64,000 nt of DNA. Origin: Saccharomyces paradoxus (Eukaryota; Ascomycota; Saccharomycetes; Saccharomycetales; Saccharomycetaceae). The stretch is taken from positions 1,364,001-1,428,000 of the forward strand of contig NC_047490.1 of assembly GCF_002079055.1 (NCBI RefSeq), given 5' to 3'. The translations under genes were made by a program, and so were the position numbers. Positions 27,974 to 37,683 of the stretch are shown in pieces (positions within the stretch are counted from its first letter, which is position 1; every line of letters starts with the position of its first letter). The notes beneath the pieces were generated by a model that did not search any database, had not been told where the DNA came from, and worked only from the letters and a program-made list of their open reading frames with translations.

Positions 27974-30900
27974 TCATTCTTGACTTTCAAAATTCCGGCT
28001 TAGTTCGTCAGAAATGGATATTTGATTTTTCAGTAAACATTTTCGTAAATTAGATTCCTCTTTTCTCTCTTGGTACTGAATAAGTACCTTTAAAAGTAGT
28101 TGAGATATTGCTTGTATAGGAAAAATAGAGGGTATGGTTTCGAGGACCTTTAATTGCATATCTAAATCATCTAAAAGTTCAAAATTTCTTTGTAGCAAAT
28201 TGGTCACTAACTCAACCGAGTAGTTCAAGGAAGATATGTCCAGGTATTGTTTCATCACTGCAACCAAGTTTTGCTTACCCGTGTATTTTTCTACGCTTTT
28301 GAAATCATTAAATGACAGATATATTTTCAGCAATTCTTCGGAGGAAATCCAATTTATCAATTCATTGGGGAAGAATAACAAGCTCAATATGTATTCTTTA
28401 TCGATCTTAGAAATTTCCTCAAACGTGAAATTGATAAACTCATCATCTTTTTCATTTTCTGATTTTAAATTTTCACATTTTTCATAATATTTTGAAAAAC
28501 TTTCACACTTAAGATTATGCTTTAATTTGATATGGACAAAGTTTGTTATATCTGTCTTATCATACGCCAAATCATCCTTGTACTCTTTAATAAAGTCTTC
28601 AAGAATGGACCATATGTTATTTTGGTTGATTATTTCTCGCAATTTTGCCAAATAATAGTTAAAGAGGAATTTAGAATCGTTACTGTTTTGAATGCCGAGT
28701 TCCTCTATGAACGATACCTTCAAGGATATTTCTTCTGCCGGTATTTTGTCTAGAAACTCGTTTTTATTTATGCCTGCCATGCTTAGTATTTTGAGAATGT
28801 TTTTGATGACACATTCCTCAGGACTTTCGTCGTCTTGTTTAAGAGTGAGAATAAGATCATCGGCAAGTCTTTCTTTAACATATTCCTCGGGAAACTCTTT
28901 AATATTTTTTTCAATGAATGAAACCAGTGACCTGTAATCCTCGGCTTCCTTCAAAAGATTTAACGGTTCTAGATATTCCCCCTTTTCTTTATATATCTCA
29001 ATTAGCAGCTCTATCCCAGGAAATTCATCACCATGTATATTAATCTCTTTGATAATTTCATCGTAACTTTCACGTTCGAACATATCTATAGTTATAGCCT
29101 CCTTTTTCTCTAATCGTAAGTTGAATAAAGTTATATCAATAGTTTTCATTATATCATCGAAATCGCTTGCTAAGAGTCCAGTTTTATTTTTTCTCTTTAG
29201 TTCTGACTTCATCATTAAAAGCATTTTTATGACATCCTCGCATTTGTTACTCAACTTCAAACTTTTTAACCTTTCGACCATATTCACTAATCCATGGAAG
29301 CACCAGATCTCGCTATAAACTTTCCAGCCGAACATATAAAATAATATTCTGATGTTAACCTTGTCAGAAAAGTCACACCACCTCTTCATTACCTCATCTT
29401 CTATGTGATCGTAATGCAACGTCATTAGAAACAATAAGAGAGACATTAAATATTTCGCTTCAATGTTCTCAAATTTAGTTAAATCCTTTTTCGCAAGCTT
29501 TTTGAGTTGATCTTCGATATTATCGATTTCAGACTCTTCGCATGATGTAAAGCGCAAGATCATAGGTGTCGGCACTAACAAATGGATCCCTAAATTATTA
29601 TAAACGATCAAAGAGGTCTTTTCTTCATAAGACTCTTCAACAAAGGCACGTTCTCTTTCTATCCTGAATTTATTATCACTGTGTGTTAGAGGTTCTAGTC
29701 TCAACTTATTGAATAGTTTTTCTTTATACTCTTTAGAATTATCGGTATTAGTGAATATATTGTCAGACTTTGAAATTTTTAAACCCGATCCAGAACTAGT
29801 TATACTTTGCAACAGCTGTGATTCTTCAGTAGGTAAAGCAGAGTATATATCAATCGACTGGAAGGCAGATTCCACGATTATATAGGGAAACTCAACGATT
29901 ACATTTCTTGGATAATTTTTTAGCACTATTGTTCCCTTTATTATATCTCCATGATGATTTACCACTAAGGCTATAGCCCCACTTTCGTATGATCCTCCTC
30001 CAGAACAAACTAGAAATTCGTTATCTTCATTGAAGCTGGTTATTATAGGCTCCAAGTCTTCATCAGTTTCACTTATTCGAAACAATGGAATTACCTGCGA
30101 GGACTTTAGATTTATGAGTTCGTAATTATTTAACTTTGAAACCATTAACGTTTCTTCATGCGCACAAGCTTTATCTATTAGTTTGAAATTAAAGGTTTTG
30201 GCAAGTACTAACGAATCTGCAGATATTTTGAGTAGTCTTACACCCTCCGTGTGAAATGCATATATTCTATAAGCCTTTGAGCTTCGAGAAAAATTACAGA
30301 TAACGACATCATTGATACCTTTGAGTCTAGTTGTGTTGGGCCTTGGTGCAAATTCTGGAAGAATAAATAATACCAGTTCATTATTACATAATATTAGTGC
30401 ACCTTCTACTTTGGGTAAAAGCAGGATTTTGTCTATCTTCGAATTTGATTCTGCATCGAGCTTTGTTTGGGACACAAGCATGTAGTTTCCACGTTCAAGT
30501 TCAAAGTAATGTAGAAGATCACCAGTAGTTGTTCCCAAGAATATGTGGTTCTCGTACGCTTCACAACATGTGTACGTTAGGTCCGATGGTACATTGTCTA
30601 ATAGAGTAGATATCCTAAAAGGACCTTCACATATTTTTAGTGGCGACCCTTCTTCCTGTTTATCACTTGTGGAGGTTTTTTCATCTAAACTTTTAATATC
30701 TGTTTTTGTGACATTATCTTCTGCGCTACTAAGTTGACCAGCTTCTTGTGCTGTGATTTTGTCAGTGTCTAGGCTATCTTCGACGGATCGACTCTCTTCT
30801 GGGAAAGGCTTATCAGCTTGTACTATTTCATTTGAGCTAACATTATGCATAGTTAATTGTTCACTTTTTGTTTCGGGCAGACTATCATTTCCGGTCTTCT

Positions 30901-31009
30901 TTTCATCACCTTCTCTCTCGTGAGTTGAGGTTTCGATATCTACTTCGAGCTTTCCTCTATCGTCCTCTACTTCTTCTCCTTTGTCAACGTTTGTTCTCTT
31001 TTTTACCAT
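27974..31009 (-). CDS. VPS3: VPS3, CORVET complex subunit
   Basis: A Vps21 (Rab5)-binding subunit of CORVET, the tether of endosomal fusion; homologous to Vps39 of HOPS. It has 1011 residues as in S. cerevisiae. The first 120 residues are acidic and disordered. A CNH (citron-like, beta-propeller) domain covers about residues 130-440. The rest is helical solenoid with clathrin-repeat-like segments, which contact the class C core. The start ATG is at 31009. PUF6 lies 279 bp upstream on the same strand. Confidence 0.97.
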   Translation of the reverse strand: MVKKRTNVDKGEEVEDDRGKLEVDIETSTHEREGDEKKTGNDSLPETKSEQLTMHNVSSNEIVQADKPFPEESRSVEDSLDTDKITAQEAGQLSSAEDNVTKTDIKSLDEKTSTSDKQEEGSPLKICEGPFRISTLLDNVPSDLTYTCCEAYENHIFLGTTTGDLLHYFELERGNYMLVSQTKLDAESNSKIDKILLLPKVEGALILCNNELVLFILPEFAPRPNTTRLKGINDVVICNFSRSSKAYRIYAFHTEGVRLLKISADSLVLAKTFNFKLIDKACAHEETLMVSKLNNYELINLKSSQVIPLFRISETDEDLEPIITSFNEDNEFLVCSGGGSYESGAIALVVNHHGDIIKGTIVLKNYPRNVIVEFPYIIVESAFQSIDIYSALPTEESQLLQSITSSGSGLKISKSDNIFTNTDNSKEYKEKLFNKLRLEPLTHSDNKFRIERERAFVEESYEEKTSLIVYNNLGIHLLVPTPMILRFTSCEESEIDNIEDQLKKLAKKDLTKFENIEAKYLMSLLLFLMTLHYDHIEDEVMKRWCDFSDKVNIRILFYMFGWKVYSEIWCFHGLVNMVERLKSLKLSNKCEDVIKMLLMMKSELKRKNKTGLLASDFDDIMKTIDITLFNLRLEKKEAITIDMFERESYDEIIKEINIHGDEFPGIELLIEIYKEKGEYLEPLNLLKEAEDYRSLVSFIEKNIKEFPEEYVKERLADDLILTLKQDDESPEECVIKNILKILSMAGINKNEFLDKIPAEEISLKVSFIEELGIQNSNDSKFLFNYYLAKLREIINQNNIWSILEDFIKEYKDDLAYDKTDITNFVHIKLKHNLKCESFSKYYEKCENLKSENEKDDEFINFTFEEISKIDKEYILSLLFFPNELINWISSEELLKIYLSFNDFKSVEKYTGKQNLVAVMKQYLDISSLNYSVELVTNLLQRNFELLDDLDMQLKVLETIPSIFPIQAISQLLLKVLIQYQERKEESNLRKCLLKNQISISDELSRNFESQE

Positions 31010-31288
31010 GGTTCTATAGTACTATTGTCGCAACCAAAAAGCAAGCGGGGTTCTTTTTTGACTGTTATGATAGTTTGAGCACACTAAAGGTCGTTAATAT
31101 TTCATATAAATATCCTCAGTTAAAATGACCTTTTTTCCCCATCGGGACGGTATCTTCAACAAATATTATGCGATGTAAGGAGTTCTACAAAACATATATC
31201 TATTTATACCTTCAATGATTTCAAGCTTTTTATCGTTATTGTACAGATGTTTATATACCAAATATTGTGACTTTATCGTTGAAAAAAT

Positions 31289-33259
31289 CTATTTTAACAA
31301 TTTTGTCAAAAGGTGAGAACCCTTGTTATTTTCATCAACGGTGATTTTACTTTGAACTTCCTTCAAATCCTCCAAGAATGGCTTACCTTCCTTTTGATCT
31401 TTCAACGTTTCATATAGTGCAACGATTGTGAATGAACTATCGGCGTTATTAATCCATTCCAATAAATTGGAAGAATCAATAATTTCGTCGTATAATTTGT
31501 GAGCAAACGGAACACCTAAGCCTTGAACATTTTTTAATGGCATAACCTTTTTTTCCTTGTTATTCCATTTACCTCCTTGAATCAGTGCCTTTAATAGTCT
31601 AGTAGAAAATGCTCTATGTATTGGGTGTTCTTCTTCGGTTATGTCACCTTTAAAAGTGGTTAAAATGTTGTCTAAGACTTGTTGGTACTTTTCTTGATCT
31701 TTTTCATTCAGTTGAGCGTACAACTCATCGTTTATTAAAACTTCGGCAATGAACTGACAGCCCAAGTTCTCCGTCAATATACTGGAATAATGTTTTGATA
31801 TAGTACTTAAAAACATAGGGGCAAATTTGGACAAAAGTTCGTGCCTTCTTTGTAAAGGATCCTTCTTAGAGGTGGCTTCGGACAGTTTAATGTATCTCAG
31901 TAATTCATTTTTGACAATAGGTGAGAAATACTTACCGTCCAAACCTAACAGTATGTACAACCAAGGCCTTCTACCAAACTTATCAATTATGAATTCTTGC
32001 AAGTGTTCCTTGACAGTAGGACTGAATGTCTTGAATACTAAAACTGTATCGTCGACACAGTTTAGGATTGTAATGAAGACAGTATTACCGTGCTCATTTT
32101 TGATCAATTTTTCAGCGTGGTTTTTCAAAGCCTTCAAAATTAACTTTCTTTCCTTGGCATTAGCTCTAGCAACCAAAGTACAAGCAACATCGGAACCTTC
32201 TGGAGTATGCACCAATTCAGCGAATTGTTCATGAAGTAATTCAATCATGTCAGATATTTCCTTTTCGTTGGCAATTTTCACATATTCTCTCATAGCAGCA
32301 TGTAGAATTTGAAAGCCAGTGGAACCTTTTTCGACTGATGCGGTAATAGTGCCGATCAGATTTCTGGCAATAATATTTCTCTTTTCAATGCTGCTTTCAC
32401 AAACTTTTTCAATGGTTAAATCTTTGTGTGTTTCTCTAAAGACAGCATATTCAGAGCCCCAGAATTCTTTGATCATTTGCTGTCTTTGTTCATGTGTGGC
32501 ATAAAGTACAAATAAATCTTCGACAACGTAAGCACCTTCACGATGCCTCATTAATTTTCTCAATGAACCGTGTAATTCATCTATGATACTTTGTCTTGAA
32601 CTTCTAGAACCATAATGGAGTAATTTAACCAATAGGTACTTACCGTACGCAGATGTAGCTAAAACATAAAACTTGCCCTTTAAAGCATCGACAATTTGCT
32701 CACGACGTTCTTTAGACGAATATTTAACTAAGGTTTGAACAATACGAGAAGCATCATGCTTTAATACGAGATCACTGATACAGTCCTTAGATAGTTCCCA
32801 AATTTCATTGGACAGTTTTTCACGAATCTGCTTTGGCAGAGGAGGAGTCTTCACACGTAACCTCTCCCAGACGGATTTAATTTGTTGCACTTGGGTACCA
32901 GATTTTCTTTGCATCTTTCTTTCCTTGAGTAATTTTCTCTGTTCAGTGTGGTTTCCACCTTCACCTCCTTCAGATTTGTCCTTCCCTTCCTTGTTTTCAT
33001 TCTCATCTTCATGTTCCTCACTGTCTTCGGAAATATCTAATTCGTCAGCTTGCTCATCTTCTGCTCCAGAGTCACCGCTACTTAAATTATCCAAATCATC
33101 ATTATCTGATGAAGAGGAATCAGCTTCCCTTTTGGATAGTTCTAATTCTTCATCGGAGGAATCAATAGAAATTCTAGGTTTTTTGGCTAATTTCTTTTCT
33201 GATTTACTAACTTCCCTAGCGGAACGTTTTCCGTTTGTCTTTTTCGTTAAAGGTGCCAT
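31289..33259 (-). CDS. PUF6: PUF6, Pumilio-like repressor and 60S assembly factor
   Basis: Binds the 3'UTR of ASH1 mRNA to block its translation during transport to the bud and also works in nucleolar 60S subunit assembly with Loc1. It has 656 residues as in S. cerevisiae. The N-terminal 120 residues have a basic nuclear signal (KRSAREVSKSEKKLAKKPR) and a long acidic/Ser tract with CK2-type sites. The rest is the Puf-A/Puf6 class of Pumilio repeats (about 130-640). The start ATG is at 33259. Confidence 0.97.
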   Translation of the reverse strand: MAPLTKKTNGKRSAREVSKSEKKLAKKPRISIDSSDEELELSKREADSSSSDNDDLDNLSSGDSGAEDEQADELDISEDSEEHEDENENKEGKDKSEGGEGGNHTEQRKLLKERKMQRKSGTQVQQIKSVWERLRVKTPPLPKQIREKLSNEIWELSKDCISDLVLKHDASRIVQTLVKYSSKERREQIVDALKGKFYVLATSAYGKYLLVKLLHYGSRSSRQSIIDELHGSLRKLMRHREGAYVVEDLFVLYATHEQRQQMIKEFWGSEYAVFRETHKDLTIEKVCESSIEKRNIIARNLIGTITASVEKGSTGFQILHAAMREYVKIANEKEISDMIELLHEQFAELVHTPEGSDVACTLVARANAKERKLILKALKNHAEKLIKNEHGNTVFITILNCVDDTVLVFKTFSPTVKEHLQEFIIDKFGRRPWLYILLGLDGKYFSPIVKNELLRYIKLSEATSKKDPLQRRHELLSKFAPMFLSTISKHYSSILTENLGCQFIAEVLINDELYAQLNEKDQEKYQQVLDNILTTFKGDITEEEHPIHRAFSTRLLKALIQGGKWNNKEKKVMPLKNVQGLGVPFAHKLYDEIIDSSNLLEWINNADSSFTIVALYETLKDQKEGKPFLEDLKEVQSKITVDENNKGSHLLTKLLK

Positions 33260-33580
33260 TGTTAGCTAATATATTATTCCTGGTTGAGCTATGTTACAGC
33301 TGTCTTCAATAGAAAGCCTTTCACTTTCGAAATACTCTAGGTAGGCATCTCATCTCATCTCAGCAAGAAAAAAATTTTCAGTACTTCTCCCAAAGTGAAA
33401 AAAAAAAGGCGTTCAACTCCGGGTTAGTTCATCTTCCGTATGCGCACATAACAATTAGTTTAAACTAAAATATTCCAGACGTTTCAATTATTTTGTAATT
33501 TTTTTTTGATTATGCTATGTATTTTCTACTATATATTTGAATATTCACTTGTTTCTCCTTTCTTTTCCTTCATGAGAGAA
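33260..33580. other. Spacer PUF6-ITR1
   Basis: 321 bp holding the PUF6 promoter and ITR1 3' end. A-rich runs (33367-33375, 33400-33410) are present. I see no other element. Confidence 0.6.
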
Positions 33581-35335
33581 TCATATGTCCTCTATAATTT
33601 CTTGAGTTGGTTCATATTTCAATTCATGGACTCTGGCAACTTGCTGTTTTCTCTTTTTGGCCAAAGCCTTCGACGCTTTGATATTGAACCCGTCCTTTAA
33701 GATAGTTTGCACTTCTTCCAATTCCAATCCTGACAACTCTGGATAACAGAAGTAGCAGAAAATGGTTGATATGCACGATAATCCGGCGAAAAAGGCAAAT
33801 GTACCTGCGGGAGTGATATTTTGTAACATGGTTAAAAATGTGGATGCAATAACCAGAGAACCAGCCCAATTTGTAGCAGTTGCATATGAAGTCCCAATAC
33901 CTCTTACGTTTTGTGGGAATAATTCAGATTGTTGCCATGGAACAGTACCGATACCAAGGGCGTAGAACGCAGCAAACACGATAATAAATACGATGATCAC
34001 AATGCCCCAAGATGAGAAACCAGAGGAAACCACAACAGCGACAGCGCCATCAAACTTAATACCTAGGTAGTGGAAAGCAATAGAGCACACGACTAAAGCC
34101 ATGGTCATGCCCGGTAATCCAATTAGCAAAATGGTTCTACGGCCAATTTTGTCAATGGAGAAAAACGCAACTAAAGTGAAGATAAAATTGGTACCGGAAA
34201 CGATGATCGAAACTGCGGAAGAATTTTTGAAACCGACGGTTTCGAAAATGGTGCCGGAAAAATACATCAACGAATTCCAACCGGTAAACTGTTGAATTGC
34301 CTGTAGGCCACAACCGATGACCAAGGCTCTTAGATTAGATGGGACTGTGTGCAATTCTTTGATGGTATTCCAGACTTTTTCGGGGATATTCTTACCGGGA
34401 ATGGATTGATTCAAAGTAACAAGTTCTTCCACTTTACGTTCGATGATTTCCTCAGAAGTGTCGGTGTAACTCCTCTTAAGGACCTCAGTCGCCCTTTCCA
34501 AATTGCCCTTCATAACGTAGTATCTTGGAGTGTCCGGCAAGAAGCACAGACATGTGAACTGCACGGCGGTGGGAATCAGCGACAAACCAACAAGAATTCT
34601 CCAGCCGTTGTTGACATAGTTTAACCCAGCACCGCAACCGTAAGCGACTAATTGACCACCAGTCAACCATAAGGAATTGATGACGGTTAGCCTCCCTCTA
34701 ATCATCTTGGGAGCGATTTCGCTGATGAAAAGTGGAGCAATCAAGGAGCCGATACCGACACCAAAACCCATGATCAGTCTACCAACGGCCATTTGCCAGA
34801 ATGTGTGCGCAGAGACCTGTAGGATTGCGCCAATGACAAACATCAGATTAGACCCCATCAAACAACGCTTCCTACCAAATATGTCAGCCGCAGTACCGGC
34901 GAATATACTCGTAATCAAAGCTCCCAGAGATGTAGCTGCAGTGACAATTTCTTTCTCCCCATAAGTGAGTACCTTATTGTCTAAATCTGTGCCGATCGAG
35001 ATCAGAGCACTGGATATATAACCAGTGTCGTAACCGAACATGAACCCGGATATGGATGCGACAAAGGTCAGCGTGATAATGAAGGGAGAAAGAGATTGAT
35101 TGAAAGTGATCATGACAGATGTGTCATCCTCGTCGTTTACAGGTTTAATTTGAATCCTGTCTTCATCATCGCTGGCAGGAGCCCTCTGTATTTCGTGTGA
35201 CTCAAGCGTAACTTTAGTCGTCTTTGAAGGCGAGTCACGCTCATTGTTGAACTCTACACTGTCAGCATTCCCAACGGCATCGCTAGCATTTGACCACGAT
35301 GCCTTGGACGTGAGATATGGTATGTGAATTCCCAT
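33581..35335 (-). CDS. ITR1: ITR1, myo-inositol:H+ symporter
   Basis: The major plasma-membrane myo-inositol transporter of the sugar-porter (MFS) family. It has 584 residues as in S. cerevisiae. A cytosolic N-terminus (1-83) precedes 12 membrane spans. Family signatures are present: GRKRCLMG and GRRTILLI in the two 2-3 loops, the PDTPRYYV motif after TM6, and [14 protein letters not shown] in TM7. The frame opens at GTG four codons upstream; the ATG is at 35335. Two inositol/choline elements lie 212-287 bp upstream, as expected for an Ino2/Ino4 target repressed by inositol. Confidence 0.98.
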   Translation of the reverse strand: MGIHIPYLTSKASWSNASDAVGNADSVEFNNERDSPSKTTKVTLESHEIQRAPASDDEDRIQIKPVNDEDDTSVMITFNQSLSPFIITLTFVASISGFMFGYDTGYISSALISIGTDLDNKVLTYGEKEIVTAATSLGALITSIFAGTAADIFGRKRCLMGSNLMFVIGAILQVSAHTFWQMAVGRLIMGFGVGIGSLIAPLFISEIAPKMIRGRLTVINSLWLTGGQLVAYGCGAGLNYVNNGWRILVGLSLIPTAVQFTCLCFLPDTPRYYVMKGNLERATEVLKRSYTDTSEEIIERKVEELVTLNQSIPGKNIPEKVWNTIKELHTVPSNLRALVIGCGLQAIQQFTGWNSLMYFSGTIFETVGFKNSSAVSIIVSGTNFIFTLVAFFSIDKIGRRTILLIGLPGMTMALVVCSIAFHYLGIKFDGAVAVVVSSGFSSWGIVIIVFIIVFAAFYALGIGTVPWQQSELFPQNVRGIGTSYATATNWAGSLVIASTFLTMLQNITPAGTFAFFAGLSCISTIFCYFCYPELSGLELEEVQTILKDGFNIKASKALAKKRKQQVARVHELKYEPTQEIIEDI

Positions 35336-35546
35336 TGTAGTACCCACTGCAGAAGCAAAGAAAATGAAGGAAATATGTACAGTAGGACAACCGGTAAGTC
35401 TTAATAGCGCAGTAAAGAGAAAGTAAGAAGTGAAGCGAACTCCTGCGATAGAGAAGCCGTAGTTTTAAAAGGTCGTTTCTCAACTATGGCTTGTTTCTTT
35501 TTTATACTTTTCCCATTTGCGACAGCGCGTTGAGCTAGGTCGAGCT

Positions 35547-35556
35547 TTTTCACATG
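35547..35556 (+). promoter_or_regulatory. ICRE/UASINO (Ino2-Ino4 site) of ITR1, proximal
   Basis: TTTTCACATG is a full match to the inositol/choline-responsive element consensus WYTTCAYRTG. It lies 212-221 bp upstream of the ITR1 ATG. ITR1 is an established Ino2/Ino4 target. Confidence 0.8.
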
Positions 35557-35612
35557 CGGTGGGGAAGGCGTATTTGCGCGACCAGTGGGGGGGTAAAAAG
35601 TTATATCTGGCG

Positions 35613-35622
35613 CATGTGAAGA
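35613..35622 (-). promoter_or_regulatory. ICRE/UASINO (Ino2-Ino4 site) of ITR1, distal
   Basis: CATGTGAAGA on the plus strand reads TCTTCACATG on the minus strand, a full match to WYTTCAYRTG. It lies about 280 bp upstream of ITR1 and in opposite orientation to the proximal copy. Confidence 0.8.
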
Positions 35623-35711
35623 CAACAGAAACAATAGTGATAGAAAATAAATGGAGACGGTGGTGAGATCTAAGTATAAGCGCTTATTGTGTTATATAGA
35701 TGTTGAGATTA

Positions 35712-36863
35712 TCATAGCTCATCGTGTGAGACGATCCTGCCCATGGCCTCATCGACAGCCCGTTGGATACTACTGACGGCTGATACAGATGCGAATGGTT
35801 CTACAGGAGCTGCTGAGGATGTAGTTGTAGTTGCTAGAAAAGGCGCGTTTAGTACGAGACTAGGTGCTTGGGGAGAAGACGAGGAGGCTGCGTAGCTTTT
35901 AACTAGACCCAGGGTGACCAGTATACCCTTGAAAAACTTGAATAGAAGCCAGAGGCCGAGTTTAACAGGTAGCTTGAAAATACGACGCCATAAAACCCAC
36001 GAGACGCAGCATATAAGGAACCCGAGCGATAAGTAGACATCTCGTTTCTCCTGGTGGGATGCATTTTCTAGTACTTTGACCAAATCAGCGGTTTTCTTAA
36101 AGACAGTTTCGAATTGAGTATACTTGTCATCGATTTGTGTTAACGAATTCGTTTGGGCTCTCAATTCATCCAAATTAAGGTCGCTTTGTAAGATTCCCGA
36201 CTGTAAAATTTGATTTCCTCTCATTAAATTATTCGTCAGTTGCTTTGTCTTGCTCAAGAGCTTGTCTCTAGTACTGGCTTTTTCCATCGATGTAGATGCC
36301 AAGCTTTGCGATGACAATGCTCCCTGATGCAGCTTGTCGTAATCAACGGCGTGAAATTTTATGGCACGGTCTCTTTCCTCGTCGTTCCAAGCTAAATCAC
36401 GCTTGTGGTGTTGTCGTAGAATTTCTTTGGTCTTCAGGCGGTAGCAATAGAACCAATCGACGAACTGCAACACGGAATCTAGCCCTTCGACCAACTGAGC
36501 ATATATATCCTCGTCCATTTGTTTATCGAGCTTCGCAACATGCAATTTGTCGCATTGATCGTATTTAGGGCTTTTCTCCCACTGTAATTTTAATTCAGGG
36601 TACGTGTAGGTCATTTCAACAATACTACATTTCAGTACCGATTCAAAATCTGAAATTTTGTTCTCTATGGCGCTCACCAGATCCTCAAACTCAACCTCTT
36701 CTTCTTCTTCATCATGTTTGTTAACAATGATTGCAAAATTGTCCTTGTTATCCTGCTTACTTTCTCCGGTTTCTTTTCTATGGGAGATCGTACTTAACTT
36801 TTGTAAGTAATCTAGTAATGCATCTTGTAAAACCCCCAGGTCTTGCAAAAATGTCATGACCAT
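35712..36863 (-). CDS. SEC20: SEC20, ER Q-SNARE for Golgi-to-ER retrieval
   Basis: A SNARE of the ER membrane that, with Ufe1, Use1 and Tip20, receives COPI vesicles. It has 383 residues as in S. cerevisiae. The N-terminal cytosolic part binds Tip20, a SNARE-like helix lies at about 200-265, one membrane span at about 275-295 (SLGFLICCVSWVLWRRI), and a lumenal tail ends in HDEL, the retrieval signal. Two ATGs two codons apart (36863 and 36857) could start it; I give the longer form. Confidence 0.97.
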   Translation of the reverse strand: MVMTFLQDLGVLQDALLDYLQKLSTISHRKETGESKQDNKDNFAIIVNKHDEEEEEVEFEDLVSAIENKISDFESVLKCSIVEMTYTYPELKLQWEKSPKYDQCDKLHVAKLDKQMDEDIYAQLVEGLDSVLQFVDWFYCYRLKTKEILRQHHKRDLAWNDEERDRAIKFHAVDYDKLHQGALSSQSLASTSMEKASTRDKLLSKTKQLTNNLMRGNQILQSGILQSDLNLDELRAQTNSLTQIDDKYTQFETVFKKTADLVKVLENASHQEKRDVYLSLGFLICCVSWVLWRRIFKLPVKLGLWLLFKFFKGILVTLGLVKSYAASSSSPQAPSLVLNAPFLATTTTSSAAPVEPFASVSAVSSIQRAVDEAMGRIVSHDEL

Positions 36864-37683
36864 GACTTTTCAGGCTTTTTAATGCGTTATGACCCTTGGT
36901 AGCGTATTCTCTTTCACTTAGTATCTGTGCATCAGGTATATCTGTTGGTGTTTTTACCAACTACGTACCTATTTTTCATTATTCAGTAATTATTCTATTT
37001 ACCCGGACTGTTGTATGGAAGGTTAATAGGTATTTTCACTGGTAAAGGAGGTGCTTTCTTTACGTGGGACCTAACCTACTTGTTTTAAGATCAATTATAG
37101 TCCTAAATTCTTGCTAAAACTGCCAGTAAAGCTACTTTGCGGCTGTTTCTTTAATATGCGAATGTATTTGCTTTGTGTTCTTTAGTGCGGCGCTATCAGC
37201 GTAAGAGTATATGAATATTAGATTGGATTAGGGCTTAAATGGGATAAACCAGTACTGGCAAAGAGGTGCCCTCAAATATTTTAATCAGCTTCATTGTTTG
37301 GTGCCGATGTGTTCGTTTTAGGCGAAAATAATAGTTTTACTCGAATTTAATATTTAGTTCTGTTGATCAAATATTTCATTAGGAAAAAGTTGGTCTCGCT
37401 AGCGCTTTTCTACTGAATTTTGAGAACAAAGAAGTAAAATGTCTCTGAATAAAGACGATAACCAATACTACCCCAAAAGTTCCCTATAAAGGGCGAATAG
37501 TCTCTTGGCTCATCCATCTTCTTCTATAATTAGTGATTTTTCCCCGCCCCTAGCCAATTCCGAAGGTTCCATCGATTTTTGAGGGAAGACAGCACATGTA
37601 ATAAAGCAAAAAGCAAACAAATACGCAATAGTGTACGAAACATCAACGCGATCATCAAACTATTCTGCATATCTATAGTATAG
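36864..37683. other. Divergent promoter region SEC20/LCD1
   Basis: 820 bp without a recognised gene. No tRNA boxes, LTR ends or conserved ORF are visible. A 102-codon minus-strand frame at 37530-37838 is a shadow of LCD1. The gap is long for this window, but I can assign nothing in it. Confidence 0.6.

Larger units (their letters stand above)
35336..35711. other. Spacer ITR1-SEC20 with ITR1 promoter
   Basis: 376 bp. It contains two inositol-responsive elements (separate entries), a G-run gtggggggg near 35586-35592 and a TATA-like tttttatactttt near 35499. SEC20 3' sequences occupy the far end. Confidence 0.65.
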
